A stretch of DNA of 64,000 nucleotides from Porphyrobacter sp. GTDB taxonomy: Bacteria; Pseudomonadota; Alphaproteobacteria; Sphingomonadales; Sphingomonadaceae. Location of the stretch: contig JAGIBN010000001.1 of assembly GCA_017744315.1 (NCBI GenBank), positions 551,333 to 615,332 on the forward strand, read 5' to 3'. A program made the translations under genes and the position numbers. Shown one piece after another: positions 18,751-27,093 of the stretch. How positions within the stretch are numbered: position 1 is the stretch's first letter; each line of letters begins with the position of its first letter. The notes below the pieces were generated by a model that saw only the letters and a list, made by a program, of their open reading frames with translations, was not told where the DNA came from and did not search any database.

Positions 18751-21297
18751 ATGACCGACGAGATCATCGACAACGGCGCCGAGCAGCCGCCCGAGGACGC
18801 CCACTATCGCATCCATCGCGGCGCCGGTTCGCGCTTTACCCGCCCCTTTGCCGCATTCGGCGGGGCCTGGCGCGAGCGCAAGTGGCTCCGGCGTTTCACG
18901 TATGCCGGTGGGGTCGGCCTCGTCGCGCTGGGCGGACTCTGGGTCGCTTTCACCCATGACTTGCCCGATGCCAGCAAGCTCCTCGAGTATCAGCCGCCGC
19001 TGCCGACCATGGTGCGCGGCGTCGATGGTGCGATCGTCTACAGCTATGCCCGCGAACGCCGCGTGCAGCTGCGCTACGTCGATTTCCCCAAGCCGCTGAT
19101 CGATGCCTTCCTCTCCGCCGAAGACAAGACTTTCTGGACCCACGGCGGCGTCGACGTCACCGGGCTTGGGGCCGCGGTGATCGACTATGCGTCGAAGCTG
19201 GGCACCGGCGACCGCGCCCGCGGCGGTTCGACGATCACCCAGCAGGTCGCCAAGAATATCCTGATCGGCGACGAATATTCGGTCACGCGCAAGCTCAAGG
19301 AAATGGTGGTCGCCCGCCGGATCGAGAGCGTGCTGAACAAGCAGCAGATCCTCGAACTCTACCTCAACGAGATCCCGCTCGGCCGCCAGAGCTTCGGCGT
19401 GCAGGCGGCGGCTCGGGCCTATTTCGGCAAGGACGTCGACCAGCTCCAGCTTCACGAGGCGGCGTTCCTGGCGATCCTGCCGAAGGCGCCCGAGCGCTAC
19501 GGCCGCAAGCAATACGAGGACATGGCGATCGAGCGCCGCAACTGGGTGCTCGACCAGATGGTGACCAACGGCTGGGCCAGCCGCGCCGACGCCGATGCCG
19601 CCAAGGCACAGCCGCTCGGCCTGATCGCCCGCCGCGTCGAGACCTACCCCACCGGCAACGGCTACTTCATCGAGGAAGTGCGCCGCCGCCTGATCGACCA
19701 GTACGGCGAGAAGGCCGAGGACGGCCCGAACAGCGTCTATGCGGGCGGCCTCTGGGTGCGCACCTCGCTCGACTACCAGATGCAGGACGCCGTGCGCGAC
19801 GCCTTGCGCGCAGGGCTGCTGCGCTATCAGGGCGCCCGCGCCTGGTCGCGGCCGATCGCCCATATCGACGACATGAGCACCTGGCAGTCCCAACTGATCG
19901 TCTCCAACAAGACCATCGACTACAAGGACTGGCGCGTCGGCGTGATTATCGACCGCAGCGGTTCTACCGGGCGGATCGGCTTTGCCGACGGCAACATCTC
20001 GGCGCTGACGAACATTTCCGATCTCGCGAAAGTGGGCGATCTCGTGGCGGCGGCGCCGGTTTCCTCCGGCACTTACGCGGTGCGCACGATCCCCGAAGTC
20101 TCGGGCGGCATGGTCATCGAGCAGCCCGGCACCGGCCGCATCATGGCCATGCAGGGCGGGTTCGATTCCGGGCTCGATTCCTTCAACCGCGCGGTCCAGG
20201 CCGAGCGCCAGCCCGGCTCGACGATCAAGCCCTTCGTCTATGCCACCGGCCTGCAATACGGCATGACCCCGGCGACGCAGGTGCTCGACGGCACCTTCTG
20301 CGTCTATCAGGGCGGCGCGCTGGGCAACAAGTGCTTCCGCAACTTCGGCGGCGAGGGCGGCTCGGGCAGCCACACGATGCGCTGGGGCCTCGAACAGTCG
20401 CGCAACCTGATGACGGTGCGCATCGCCAACGACACCGGCATGAACCGCGTGGTGAAGACCTTCAAGACGGTCGGCATCGGCGACTACAAGCCCTACCTCT
20501 CCTTCGCGCTCGGCGCGGGCGAGACGACGGTGTCGCGCATGGTCAACGCCTATTCGGCGCTGGCGAACAACGGCGTGCAGTTCGCTTCCTCGCCGATCGA
20601 CTACGTGCAGGACCGCAATGGCAAGGTGATCTGGAAGTCGGACAACCGCCGCTGCGACACCTGCAACATGCCCGAGTGGGACGGCAAGCCGATGCCGCGC
20701 ATCCAGCGGCGCGGCAAGCAGGTGATCGATTCGGGCACGGCCTATCAGGTGGTGCACATGCTCGAAGGCGTGGTGACGCGCGGCACCGCCGTCGTCCTGC
20801 GCGATCTCGGCATTCCGATGTTCGGCAAAACCGGCACGACCAACGGCCCGACCGACGTCTGGTTCGTCGGCGGTACGCAGGACTATGTCGGCGGCGTCTA
20901 CCTCGGCTACGACACGCCGCGCTCGCTGGGGGGCTATGCCCAGGGCGGCCGCATTTCCGCGCCGATCTTCAAGCAGGTGGTCCAGTCCACCAGGGAGCGC
21001 TGGGGTACACAGCCCTTCGTCGCGCCTGCCGGTATCCGGATGGTCCGGATCGACCGCGTCAGCGGCAAGCAGGTCATGGGCGTGGAGCCGGGCAATGAAG
21101 CCAAGGCCGCCGTGATCTGGGAGGCTTTCAAGCCCGATACCGAACCGCGCCAATATTCGCCGGAAGACGAATTCGCCCGCCGCCGCGACGCGCTCGTCGC
21201 GCAGATTCGCGGCGTTCAGGAGGCGCGTCAGGCTGCCGCTGCGGCCAAGGCCGGAGACGTGCAGGACTTTGCCGAACAACAGGGGGGCGTTTATTGA
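18751..21297 (+). CDS. Penicillin-binding protein 1A-type transglycosylase/transpeptidase
   Basis: An 848-residue class A PBP that polymerises lipid II and cross-links peptidoglycan. The cytoplasmic tail and one membrane helix (about residues 45-67) precede the glycosyltransferase domain, with catalytic Glu124 in AEDKTFW, GGSTITQQVAKN and RKLKEMVVARRIE. The transpeptidase domain has Ser490 in GSTIKPF, SRN in EQSRNLM and KTGT at Lys693. An OB-like insert lies between the domains, as in PBP1A. A Cys-x2-Cys-type pair (RRCDTCNMPEW) occurs before the KTG motif. It lies 186 bases after the amidase, so both could belong to one cell-wall unit. Confidence 0.94.
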   Translation: MTDEIIDNGAEQPPEDAHYRIHRGAGSRFTRPFAAFGGAWRERKWLRRFTYAGGVGLVALGGLWVAFTHDLPDASKLLEYQPPLPTMVRGVDGAIVYSYARERRVQLRYVDFPKPLIDAFLSAEDKTFWTHGGVDVTGLGAAVIDYASKLGTGDRARGGSTITQQVAKNILIGDEYSVTRKLKEMVVARRIESVLNKQQILELYLNEIPLGRQSFGVQAAARAYFGKDVDQLQLHEAAFLAILPKAPERYGRKQYEDMAIERRNWVLDQMVTNGWASRADADAAKAQPLGLIARRVETYPTGNGYFIEEVRRRLIDQYGEKAEDGPNSVYAGGLWVRTSLDYQMQDAVRDALRAGLLRYQGARAWSRPIAHIDDMSTWQSQLIVSNKTIDYKDWRVGVIIDRSGSTGRIGFADGNISALTNISDLAKVGDLVAAAPVSSGTYAVRTIPEVSGGMVIEQPGTGRIMAMQGGFDSGLDSFNRAVQAERQPGSTIKPFVYATGLQYGMTPATQVLDGTFCVYQGGALGNKCFRNFGGEGGSGSHTMRWGLEQSRNLMTVRIANDTGMNRVVKTFKTVGIGDYKPYLSFALGAGETTVSRMVNAYSALANNGVQFASSPIDYVQDRNGKVIWKSDNRRCDTCNMPEWDGKPMPRIQRRGKQVIDSGTAYQVVHMLEGVVTRGTAVVLRDLGIPMFGKTGTTNGPTDVWFVGGTQDYVGGVYLGYDTPRSLGGYAQGGRISAPIFKQVVQSTRERWGTQPFVAPAGIRMVRIDRVSGKQVMGVEPGNEAKAAVIWEAFKPDTEPRQYSPEDEFARRRDALVAQIRGVQEARQAAAAAKAGDVQDFAEQQGGVY

Positions 21298-21382
21298 TCC
21301 GGGCGAAGGGCATTTACCTGCCTTTCACTCGCAAAGCCCGAACTGCTTGAGTACAACCATCCTTCCAGACAGGGAGGATGGG

Positions 21383-22489
21383 ATGCAGTTCGTGATCGAT
21401 ACGAAGAAACGCGCTTCGACTTTCGCATATCTGGCGCCGGGGGTGGCTGCCTTGCTGGTCCTTGCCGCGCCGACAGGGCTGGCGGCCAGGGACGCGGCAC
21501 CGGTGGTCTCGACCGCGAGACAGGAATCTGCCGCCGCCCCTTATATTCGCCCGGACGTCGCCGCCTATCTCAAGGCCTCCAATGCCCAGCCGATGCCGGC
21601 GCTGACGGCAGAGGTCATTGCCCAGATCCGCAAGCTGCCGCCTTCCGCCATGCCGTCGCGAGACCTCCCGGTCGGCAATATTGCCGTGGTGAAGGATCTC
21701 GCCATGCCGGGCGGCGAGTCCGAGCCGATCGCGCTGCGTCTGTTCGATAGCCGGACGGATCGTGGACCGGGGCCGGTGGTCGTCTACTACCACGGCGGCG
21801 GCTATGTGCTCGGCAGCATCGATACCCATGCCGCCCTGGCTGCCGAGATTTCCCGTCAGCTCGATCTCCCCGTGGTCTCGGTCGAGTACCGGCTTGCCCC
21901 CGAACATCCCTGGCCCGCCGCTCCCGACGACGGCGAGGCCGCCGCGCGCTGGGTCGCCGCCAACGGCAAAGTGCTGGGCCGCGACGTTACCGGCCTCGTG
22001 CTCAGTGGGGACAGTGCCGGTGGAAATCTTGCCCTGATCGCCTCGGCGGCCTTGCGCGACAAGCCGGCGGCGGTGCCGGTCATCATGCAGGTGCCGATCT
22101 ATCCGGCGACGGACTTCACCCGCGAATATCCCTCCATGAAGCAGTTCGGCCATGGCTACGGTCTGGATGACAGCATGACCGCGCTGTTCCGCCAGCACTA
22201 CAAGGCCGACCCGAACAGCCTGAAGACCTCCCCGATCCTGGGCGATCTCGCGGGCCTGCCGCCGACGGTCCTGGTGACGGCGGGGCTCGATCCCTTGCGC
22301 GATCAGGGCCGGGCCTATGCGGCCAAGCTCGTGGAAGCGGGGGTGCCGACGACCTATTACGAGGGGCGCGGCCTGATCCACGGCTTTGCGACCTTCCGCC
22401 GGGCGGTGCCTTCGGCGCAGGCGGACACCGTGAATTTCCTCAAGCTCGCCAAGTCGATGCTGGACGAGATTCAGGCGAGCGCGAAGTGA
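21383..22489 (+). CDS. Secreted alpha/beta hydrolase (hormone-sensitive-lipase family esterase)
   Basis: A 368-residue esterase. A signal peptide (FAYLAPGVAALLVLAAPTGLAARDA) predicts export. The catalytic domain has the HSL oxyanion motif YYHGGGYV, the nucleophile in SGDSAGGN, the acid in TAGLDPLRDQG and the His in LIHGFATF. The start at 21383 follows GGGAGG; an in-frame ATG at 21269 would overlap the PBP1A gene. The substrate is unknown; HSL members hydrolyse small acyl esters. A hairpin just after the gene probably ends transcription. Confidence 0.88.
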   Translation: MQFVIDTKKRASTFAYLAPGVAALLVLAAPTGLAARDAAPVVSTARQESAAAPYIRPDVAAYLKASNAQPMPALTAEVIAQIRKLPPSAMPSRDLPVGNIAVVKDLAMPGGESEPIALRLFDSRTDRGPGPVVVYYHGGGYVLGSIDTHAALAAEISRQLDLPVVSVEYRLAPEHPWPAAPDDGEAAARWVAANGKVLGRDVTGLVLSGDSAGGNLALIASAALRDKPAAVPVIMQVPIYPATDFTREYPSMKQFGHGYGLDDSMTALFRQHYKADPNSLKTSPILGDLAGLPPTVLVTAGLDPLRDQGRAYAAKLVEAGVPTTYYEGRGLIHGFATFRRAVPSAQADTVNFLKLAKSMLDEIQASAK

Positions 22490-22505
22490 GCCGAATCTGA
22501 AAGAC

Positions 22506-22533
22506 GGGCCTCGCGAGCGACGTCGCGAGGCCC
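22506..22533. terminator. Hairpin between convergent hydrolase and IclR genes
   Basis: Perfect 11-base stem GGGCCTCGCGA / TCGCGAGGCCC, loop GCGACG. It lacks a clear T-run on either strand, so termination may be weak. It sits between two genes that end toward each other. Confidence 0.55.
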
Positions 22534-22566
22534 ATCCCCTATCGGTGCGACCCGTTCAGGCCCGCA

Positions 22567-23370
22567 TCAGGCGGCATGCGGAAGTTGTTCGGGTTCCGGC
22601 ATGACGACCGGATCGGGCAGGCACTTGCGCATGGCTTCGCTCAGCGACTGGAGCAGGGCCTCCGGGTTGACCTTGTCGTCCTTGCCGTAGATCAGGCTGA
22701 TGACCAGCGGGTGGCCTTCGGGTTGCCGGGGGACGAGGCCGGAGAGCGCCTCGGCGCCGCTGCCGAACCCGGCCGGGCCGAATACGTAGCGCGGATCGCG
22801 ACAGGCATCGACGCGCGCCATCATGTCCGAAAACGGGAACTTTTCGAGTTCGCCGGCCTCGGCATTGAGGCGGCGCACCATGCCTTCGCAGCGCTGGCGG
22901 GCAATCGTCGAGAGCATGAGCAGACCGGCGCCGTTGCGGGCCAGCGGTTCCTTTACGCCCCCGGCCAGCTCGCGGGTGGCGGCAAGGGCGCGAGGGCCGT
23001 GGCGCCAGTTCACGATCTGCACGTCGAGGCCGACCATCGAGGTGAGGGCGACCGACAGCCCGGTCTGCGCCACGAGCCGGTCCATCAGGCGAACGATGCG
23101 TCCGTCGCGGACCAGTTCGGGCTGGCCCGAGGTGCCGATCAGGGCCGCGCGCGGCGTCAGGCTATAGGCGCGCGAGTAGGGGTCCTTGTGCAGGAGGCCC
23201 AGCTCGACGAGGCTGGAAAGCAGTTCCGAGGTGCTCGACTGCGGGCGATTATAGCGCCGCACGATGTCCATGACGGTCGCTTCGCGATGGGAATCGTCGA
23301 AATATTCCAGCACTTCGATGACGCGGCGGGCGATCTTCGCCTTGTTCGATGAGGTCGTCTTTCCAGGCAT
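22567..23370 (-). CDS. IclR family transcriptional regulator
   Basis: A 267-residue regulator. Residues ~10-75 form the winged helix-turn-helix (ARRVIEVLEYF ... PQSSTSELLSSLVELGLLHKD), and the rest is the IclR effector-binding domain (GLSVALTSMVGLDVQIVNW ... LARNGAGLLMLS). IclR proteins commonly control catabolism of aromatic, short-chain or fatty acids. It is divergent from the enoyl-CoA hydratase gene, with 226 bases between, so it may control the acyl-CoA cassette or itself. A bulged AT-rich inverted repeat at 23433-23456 is a candidate binding site. Confidence 0.85.
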   Translation of the reverse strand: MPGKTTSSNKAKIARRVIEVLEYFDDSHREATVMDIVRRYNRPQSSTSELLSSLVELGLLHKDPYSRAYSLTPRAALIGTSGQPELVRDGRIVRLMDRLVAQTGLSVALTSMVGLDVQIVNWRHGPRALAATRELAGGVKEPLARNGAGLLMLSTIARQRCEGMVRRLNAEAGELEKFPFSDMMARVDACRDPRYVFGPAGFGSGAEALSGLVPRQPEGHPLVISLIYGKDDKVNPEALLQSLSEAMRKCLPDPVVMPEPEQLPHAA

Positions 23371-23432
23371 GAGGTCTCTCCTCCCTTGGGGGTGGTTATG
23401 GTGAACTCACTTCTCTCCGCGAGTCGGTCCTT

Positions 23433-23456
23433 AAAAACTGAGGCTGACTCGTTTTT
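23433..23456. promoter_or_regulatory. Inverted repeat in the IclR/hydratase promoter gap
   Basis: AAAAAC(T)GAG pairs with CTCGTTTTT around GCTGA, with one unpaired T. It lies 63 bases upstream of the IclR start. Position suggests an autoregulatory or divergent operator; no binding is demonstrated. Confidence 0.35.
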
Positions 23457-23596
23457 TGCTAAGCTTGGTTATCATCAAGGCGATCGCGCATCAATAGGCT
23501 TCGCACATGCGATGAAGTGCGGCGGGCTGGCCACGGCGGGCCGGCCGGTCCATGCTCCGCCGAACGGGCGACAGATCCGAGGGAATGTGGGGCTTG

Positions 23597-24550
23597 ATGA
23601 TTCCGGAACATGCGATCATGCGATTGCGCGACCTGAGCGACCCGGGGAACATTCCGGATGTGCCGGTGGCGTTCGTGGATCTTTCCAATGGCGACGGCGA
23701 AGCGATCCTTCCTGTGCTGCCGCCGTTTCCGGTGATCGGCCTGGGGCCTTGCGATCATCCGCTGTCCGCGCGCCTCGACGCCGTGCTCGAACCGCGATTT
23801 ACGCCTGAGGCGGTGTTTCGCTCGGTCTCTGCCCAGCCGCTTGCCGTGCGTGTCGTCACGCAGTTGCTGCGCATGGTGCCGCAGCTTCCGGACGAGGATG
23901 CGCTGAATGCCGAGTCGCTGGCCTATGCCGCCTTGCAGGGAAGCGAGGCGCACCGCCGCTGGATCGCGGCGCGGCCCCGTAGCGGGGCTGCGGCGGAAGG
24001 CCGGGTCCGCCTGCTGCGCGAAGACGACGTGCTGACCGTGACGCTGGACCGGCCCGAGGCGGGCAATGCCATCGACCGCGCAATGCGCGACGCGCTGCAT
24101 GAGGCGTTCGCGCTCGCCAATGCCGACAGGTCGATCGCGCGGGTGATCCTGCGCGGCGAGGGCAGGACCTTCAGTCTCGGCGCCGAGCTTTCCGAATTCG
24201 GCACCACGACCGACCCGGCGATGGCCCATGCCATCCGCTGCGCCACGCTTCCCGCGCGCGAGGCGGTGCGCTGCGCGGAGCGTCTGGAAGTGCATGTCAA
24301 CGGCGCCTGCGTCGGCGCCGGACTCGAATTGGCCGCCTTTGCCCGGCGGATCACGGCGACGCGGCGTTCCTGGTTCCAGCTTCCCGAGCTGGCCATGGGC
24401 ATTCTTCCCGGCGCCGGGGGCTGCGTCTCGCTGAGCCGCCGGATCGGGCGCCAGCGGACCCTGCTGATGGTGTTAGGCGGTCGCCGCCTCGGTGCGCGCG
24501 AGGCGCTCGACTGGGGGCTGGTCGATGCGCTGGTGGATGACCCGGCCTGA
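23597..24550 (+). CDS. Enoyl-CoA hydratase/isomerase family protein with extra N-terminal domain
   Basis: A 317-residue crotonase-fold protein. The first ~115 residues are outside the usual hydratase domain (IPDVPVAFVDLSNGDG ... LLRMVPQLPDED) and resemble a truncated second domain. The crotonase part follows: VLTVTLDRPEAGNAI, oxyanion segments SLGAELSEFG and VNGACVGAGLELAAF, and LPELAMGILPGAGG. Both glutamates that catalyse hydration (ELAA and LPEL) are present, so it should be active on an acyl-CoA. The start is uncertain; 23597 follows GGGG by four bases, and 23585 and 23618 are alternatives. The last 78 bases overlap the convergent amidohydrolase gene. Confidence 0.78.
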   Translation: MIPEHAIMRLRDLSDPGNIPDVPVAFVDLSNGDGEAILPVLPPFPVIGLGPCDHPLSARLDAVLEPRFTPEAVFRSVSAQPLAVRVVTQLLRMVPQLPDEDALNAESLAYAALQGSEAHRRWIAARPRSGAAAEGRVRLLREDDVLTVTLDRPEAGNAIDRAMRDALHEAFALANADRSIARVILRGEGRTFSLGAELSEFGTTTDPAMAHAIRCATLPAREAVRCAERLEVHVNGACVGAGLELAAFARRITATRRSWFQLPELAMGILPGAGGCVSLSRRIGRQRTLLMVLGGRRLGAREALDWGLVDALVDDPA

Positions 24551-25903
24551 AGCCACGGCGATCCGCACGTCCTGGCTGTCCAGCCGCTCGCGGGCCTCGC
24601 GCCAGGGGCGGTCCAGCAGGCACAAGTCGGCCGGTTCGTCCAAGCCCACGCGGCGCTGGCGGGACAAGTCCAGCGGATCGGCGAGGTAGAGCGCGAGGGC
24701 CTGTTCGGGCGTCAGCGCTTCCTGCGGCGTGAAGGCGACTCCCGCGCAGGTTCGGCGCTCCACGGCTGCACGCATGGCGGCCCATGGGTCGGTGCTGCTG
24801 TAAGGCGCGTCGCTGCCGCCTGCCAGCGTCAGTCCCGCGTCGAGCAGACTGCGCAGGCGATAGAGATCGGCGTGGTGGCGCGCTTCGACCTCGGCCAGAT
24901 AACGGTCCCCGCGTTCCGCGACGAACTGCGGCTGCACGCAGGCCTTGAGGCCGAGATCGGCCATGCGTAGGGCAAGGTCGGGCAAGACGACCGAGGCATG
25001 TTCGATGCGGTCGCCCTCCCGCGTTCCCGCCGCTTCGAGGAGGGCCAGCGAGAACACCAGCTCGACTTCGGTGACGCAGTGGATCGCGACGCCGCGCGCC
25101 TGTTCGTGCGCGCGGGCGATCCAGCGGCAGGTTTCGTCGAAATCGGGCAGGGCGCTTTCGTGAAGGTGGAGCTTGGCAGGACCGAGGCGCCAGCCCTCCA
25201 GCGGTGCTTCCGCCAGTGACAATGCCCCTGCCAGAACGAGCGACTGCCGGAGCGCGCCTTTCGCGATCTGGCGGGCGAAATGCCGGGCGATCTGCGGGTC
25301 GTTGGCGGGGGACATGTCGGTTACGCCGGTCACGCCGCAAGCCGCGAGGCGCGCACTGGTCGCGGCGAAGTCCGGCGGGGTGGCGGCAAGCGTCTGTTGC
25401 AACCAGCGATCCTCGTCGAACAGCCTGCCGGTGTAGCGCCCGTGCTCGCGTTCGAGACCCGGCGGCGGCGCGGCGCGGCCCAGCAGTTCGGCGAGCGCCG
25501 CCGAGTTCAGGAACCACATGCGGCCGGTGCGATGCTGCACCCGCACCGGCCGGTGGGAGACGATGGCGTCCAGCATCCGCGCGTCCGGTAGAGTGCCGCC
25601 GAGCACGCTTTCGCAAAAACCGATACCGCGCAGCCAATTGCTGCCGGGGCGGGTGAGCGCGGCGGCGAGATCGGCGTGGTTCGTCACCTGCGGTGGCCCG
25701 CAGGCGATCGAGGCGTCGCGCACGGCGAGCGCGGCAAGATGGAGGTGGTGATCGTGCAGGCCGGGAAGCAGCGCGCCGCCGTGGGCTTCGATCACCGGCT
25801 CCCCCGGAAGCGGCTCCAGGCTGCCCATGGCGGTCACGGTCCCGCGTTCGATGCGCATGTCGGCACGGCCATGCCCGTGGATTTCGGCGTCGCGGATCAG
25901 CAT
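24473..25903 (-). CDS. Amidohydrolase family protein (Amidohydro_3-like)
   Basis: A 476-residue metal-dependent hydrolase. The N-terminal MLIRDAEIHGHG and GGALLPGLHDHHLHL carry the HxH-type metal ligands of the amidohydrolase superfamily. Further ligand regions are KLHLHESALP, AIHCVTEVE, RIEHASVV and GGSDAPYSS (Asp). The C-terminal ADLCLLDRPW is the composite beta-sandwich return. The family includes YtcJ-like enzymes acting on amides or cyclic amides. It overlaps the CoA-transferase gene upstream by 7 bases and the hydratase gene downstream, so it is the last gene of a five-gene minus-strand operon (30198 to 24473). The substrate is unknown. Confidence 0.82.
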   Translation of the reverse strand: MLIRDAEIHGHGRADMRIERGTVTAMGSLEPLPGEPVIEAHGGALLPGLHDHHLHLAALAVRDASIACGPPQVTNHADLAAALTRPGSNWLRGIGFCESVLGGTLPDARMLDAIVSHRPVRVQHRTGRMWFLNSAALAELLGRAAPPPGLEREHGRYTGRLFDEDRWLQQTLAATPPDFAATSARLAACGVTGVTDMSPANDPQIARHFARQIAKGALRQSLVLAGALSLAEAPLEGWRLGPAKLHLHESALPDFDETCRWIARAHEQARGVAIHCVTEVELVFSLALLEAAGTREGDRIEHASVVLPDLALRMADLGLKACVQPQFVAERGDRYLAEVEARHHADLYRLRSLLDAGLTLAGGSDAPYSSTDPWAAMRAAVERRTCAGVAFTPQEALTPEQALALYLADPLDLSRQRRVGLDEPADLCLLDRPWREARERLDSQDVRIAVASGRVIHQRIDQPPVERLARTEAATA

Positions 25904-27093
25904 GGGACGCTCTCTGCGAAATAGCGCCGGGTGTCGATGCCGAGGGGGCGGACCGGGGCCAAGAGCTGGCGCCGGTCGATCTCGGGAAAGGGTCGGCCTG
26001 TGGATCGGCCCCAGGCGCGGAGTTCCCGCACCAGCATCGCGGGATCGCAGCCGCGTTCCTCGGCGAGGGCCATCGCGGCAATCGCGCTCATCGACAGGCC
26101 GATGCGCTTCGCCGTGCCTTCGCGCAGCCCCCGAAGCACTTCGCGCGCGCCGACGATCCCGGTGAGTGGGTCGGCAATGGCGTCCCCGACATAGCCGATC
26201 TCGCCGGTTGCCTCGGCGAGGGCGCGGGACAGGCCCCCGGCGACACCGCAGTCGTTGCCGATGCCGACCCAGCCCGCGGCTTCCCCGCGCGCGCCGTGGC
26301 CCGTGACCGAGAGCCAGACGAGTCCTGGAACTTCGCGGACCAGCGCCTCCGCGTCGATTCCGAACTGGCGCAGCGCGCGCGGCCGGGCGCTTTCGATCAC
26401 CACATCGGCGCGGCGAATCAGTGCGATCAGGCGCTGCTGGTCTTCGGCATCGTTGAGGTCGACCAGCAGGCTGGCCTTGCCCTGGTTGAGGATAGCGAAG
26501 GTCGCCGGATCGTCGCGGCGGATGAGGTCGGGCCGCGTGCGGCTCTCGACTTTCACCACCTCCATGCCCGCCTGCCAGAGCAGGTGCCCGGCAAGCGGCC
26601 CCGCCCAGATCGCGGAGAGGTCCACGACGAGGCCGCGGCTTTTCCGGCGCGCGCGTTGTTCGCCGCGTTCGAGCACTTCGATGGGGGCGCAGACCGGCGT
26701 TTCGTCTGCGCTCGCGACCGGCAGCCCGAGCAGGCGCCCGCGTTCGACAAGTTCGGCGCAAGGATGTCGGAGCACGGCGGCGGCGATGGCATCGTCGTCG
26801 TGGATCGCGAGGTCGGCGTCGCCGAACAGGGCCGGGAGCAGTTCGCGGTCGACCTCGCGGATCAGGGTCAGCGCGAACCAGCCGCCGTCGCGGGTGGGGA
26901 GCAGGCGGCTGGCGCCGAGACCTGCGGAAGTCCGCCCGCCGATGTGAAAGCCGCCATGGGCGCCGCGCTCGCCCAGCAGGTTGGCGCCGGCCAGACGGGG
27001 AAGGCCATGGTCGCGGGCGAGCGCCTCCATTTGCCGGTCGGCCCAGCGCGCCAGCGGGATCGCGGGCGGGGGGGGGGGCGCTTCAGTCCGCAA
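25897..27093 (-). CDS. CoA-transferase with permuted segment order (CaiB/BaiF-related)
   Basis: A 398-residue class III CoA-transferase-like protein. Its first ~140 residues (DGGWFALTLIREVDRELLPALFG ... ELVERGRLLGLPVA) look like the C-terminal part of CaiB proteins. The CaiB N-terminal signature then follows (VVDLSAIWAGPLAGHLL, NQGKASLLVDL, ADVVIESARPRAL) and finally VGDAIADPLTGIVGA. The Asp in GNDCGVAGG may be the catalytic one. I chose the TTG at 27093 because AAGGA lies 5 bases upstream and it gives an 11-base overlap with the ligase gene. The alternative ATG at 27030 would lie beyond an 11-base C tract that otherwise encodes prolines 5-8. Confidence 0.72.
   Translation of the reverse strand: MRTEAPPPPPAIPLARWADRQMEALARDHGLPRLAGANLLGERGAHGGFHIGGRTSAGLGASRLLPTRDGGWFALTLIREVDRELLPALFGDADLAIHDDDAIAAAVLRHPCAELVERGRLLGLPVASADETPVCAPIEVLERGEQRARRKSRGLVVDLSAIWAGPLAGHLLWQAGMEVVKVESRTRPDLIRRDDPATFAILNQGKASLLVDLNDAEDQQRLIALIRRADVVIESARPRALRQFGIDAEALVREVPGLVWLSVTGHGARGEAAGWVGIGNDCGVAGGLSRALAEATGEIGYVGDAIADPLTGIVGAREVLRGLREGTAKRIGLSMSAIAAMALAEERGCDPAMLVRELRAWGRSTGRPFPEIDRRQLLAPVRPLGIDTRRYFAESVPC
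27068..27078. repeat. Homopolymer of 11 G (11 C on the coding strand)
   Basis: An uninterrupted run of 11 identical bases lies just after the TTG start of the CoA-transferase gene. It is within the coding frame if the TTG is used, or in the ribosome-site leader if ATG 27030 is used. Such tracts are prone to slippage and to sequencing length error. Confidence 0.9.

Noticed and set aside
17368..21279. A 1303-codon minus-strand open frame
   Set aside because: It is antisense to the amidase and PBP1A genes, both of which have complete catalytic motifs. Its translation is His/Arg/Ala-rich, as expected for out-of-frame reading of high-GC DNA. Only its last 76 codons, outside those genes, were kept as a possible small gene.
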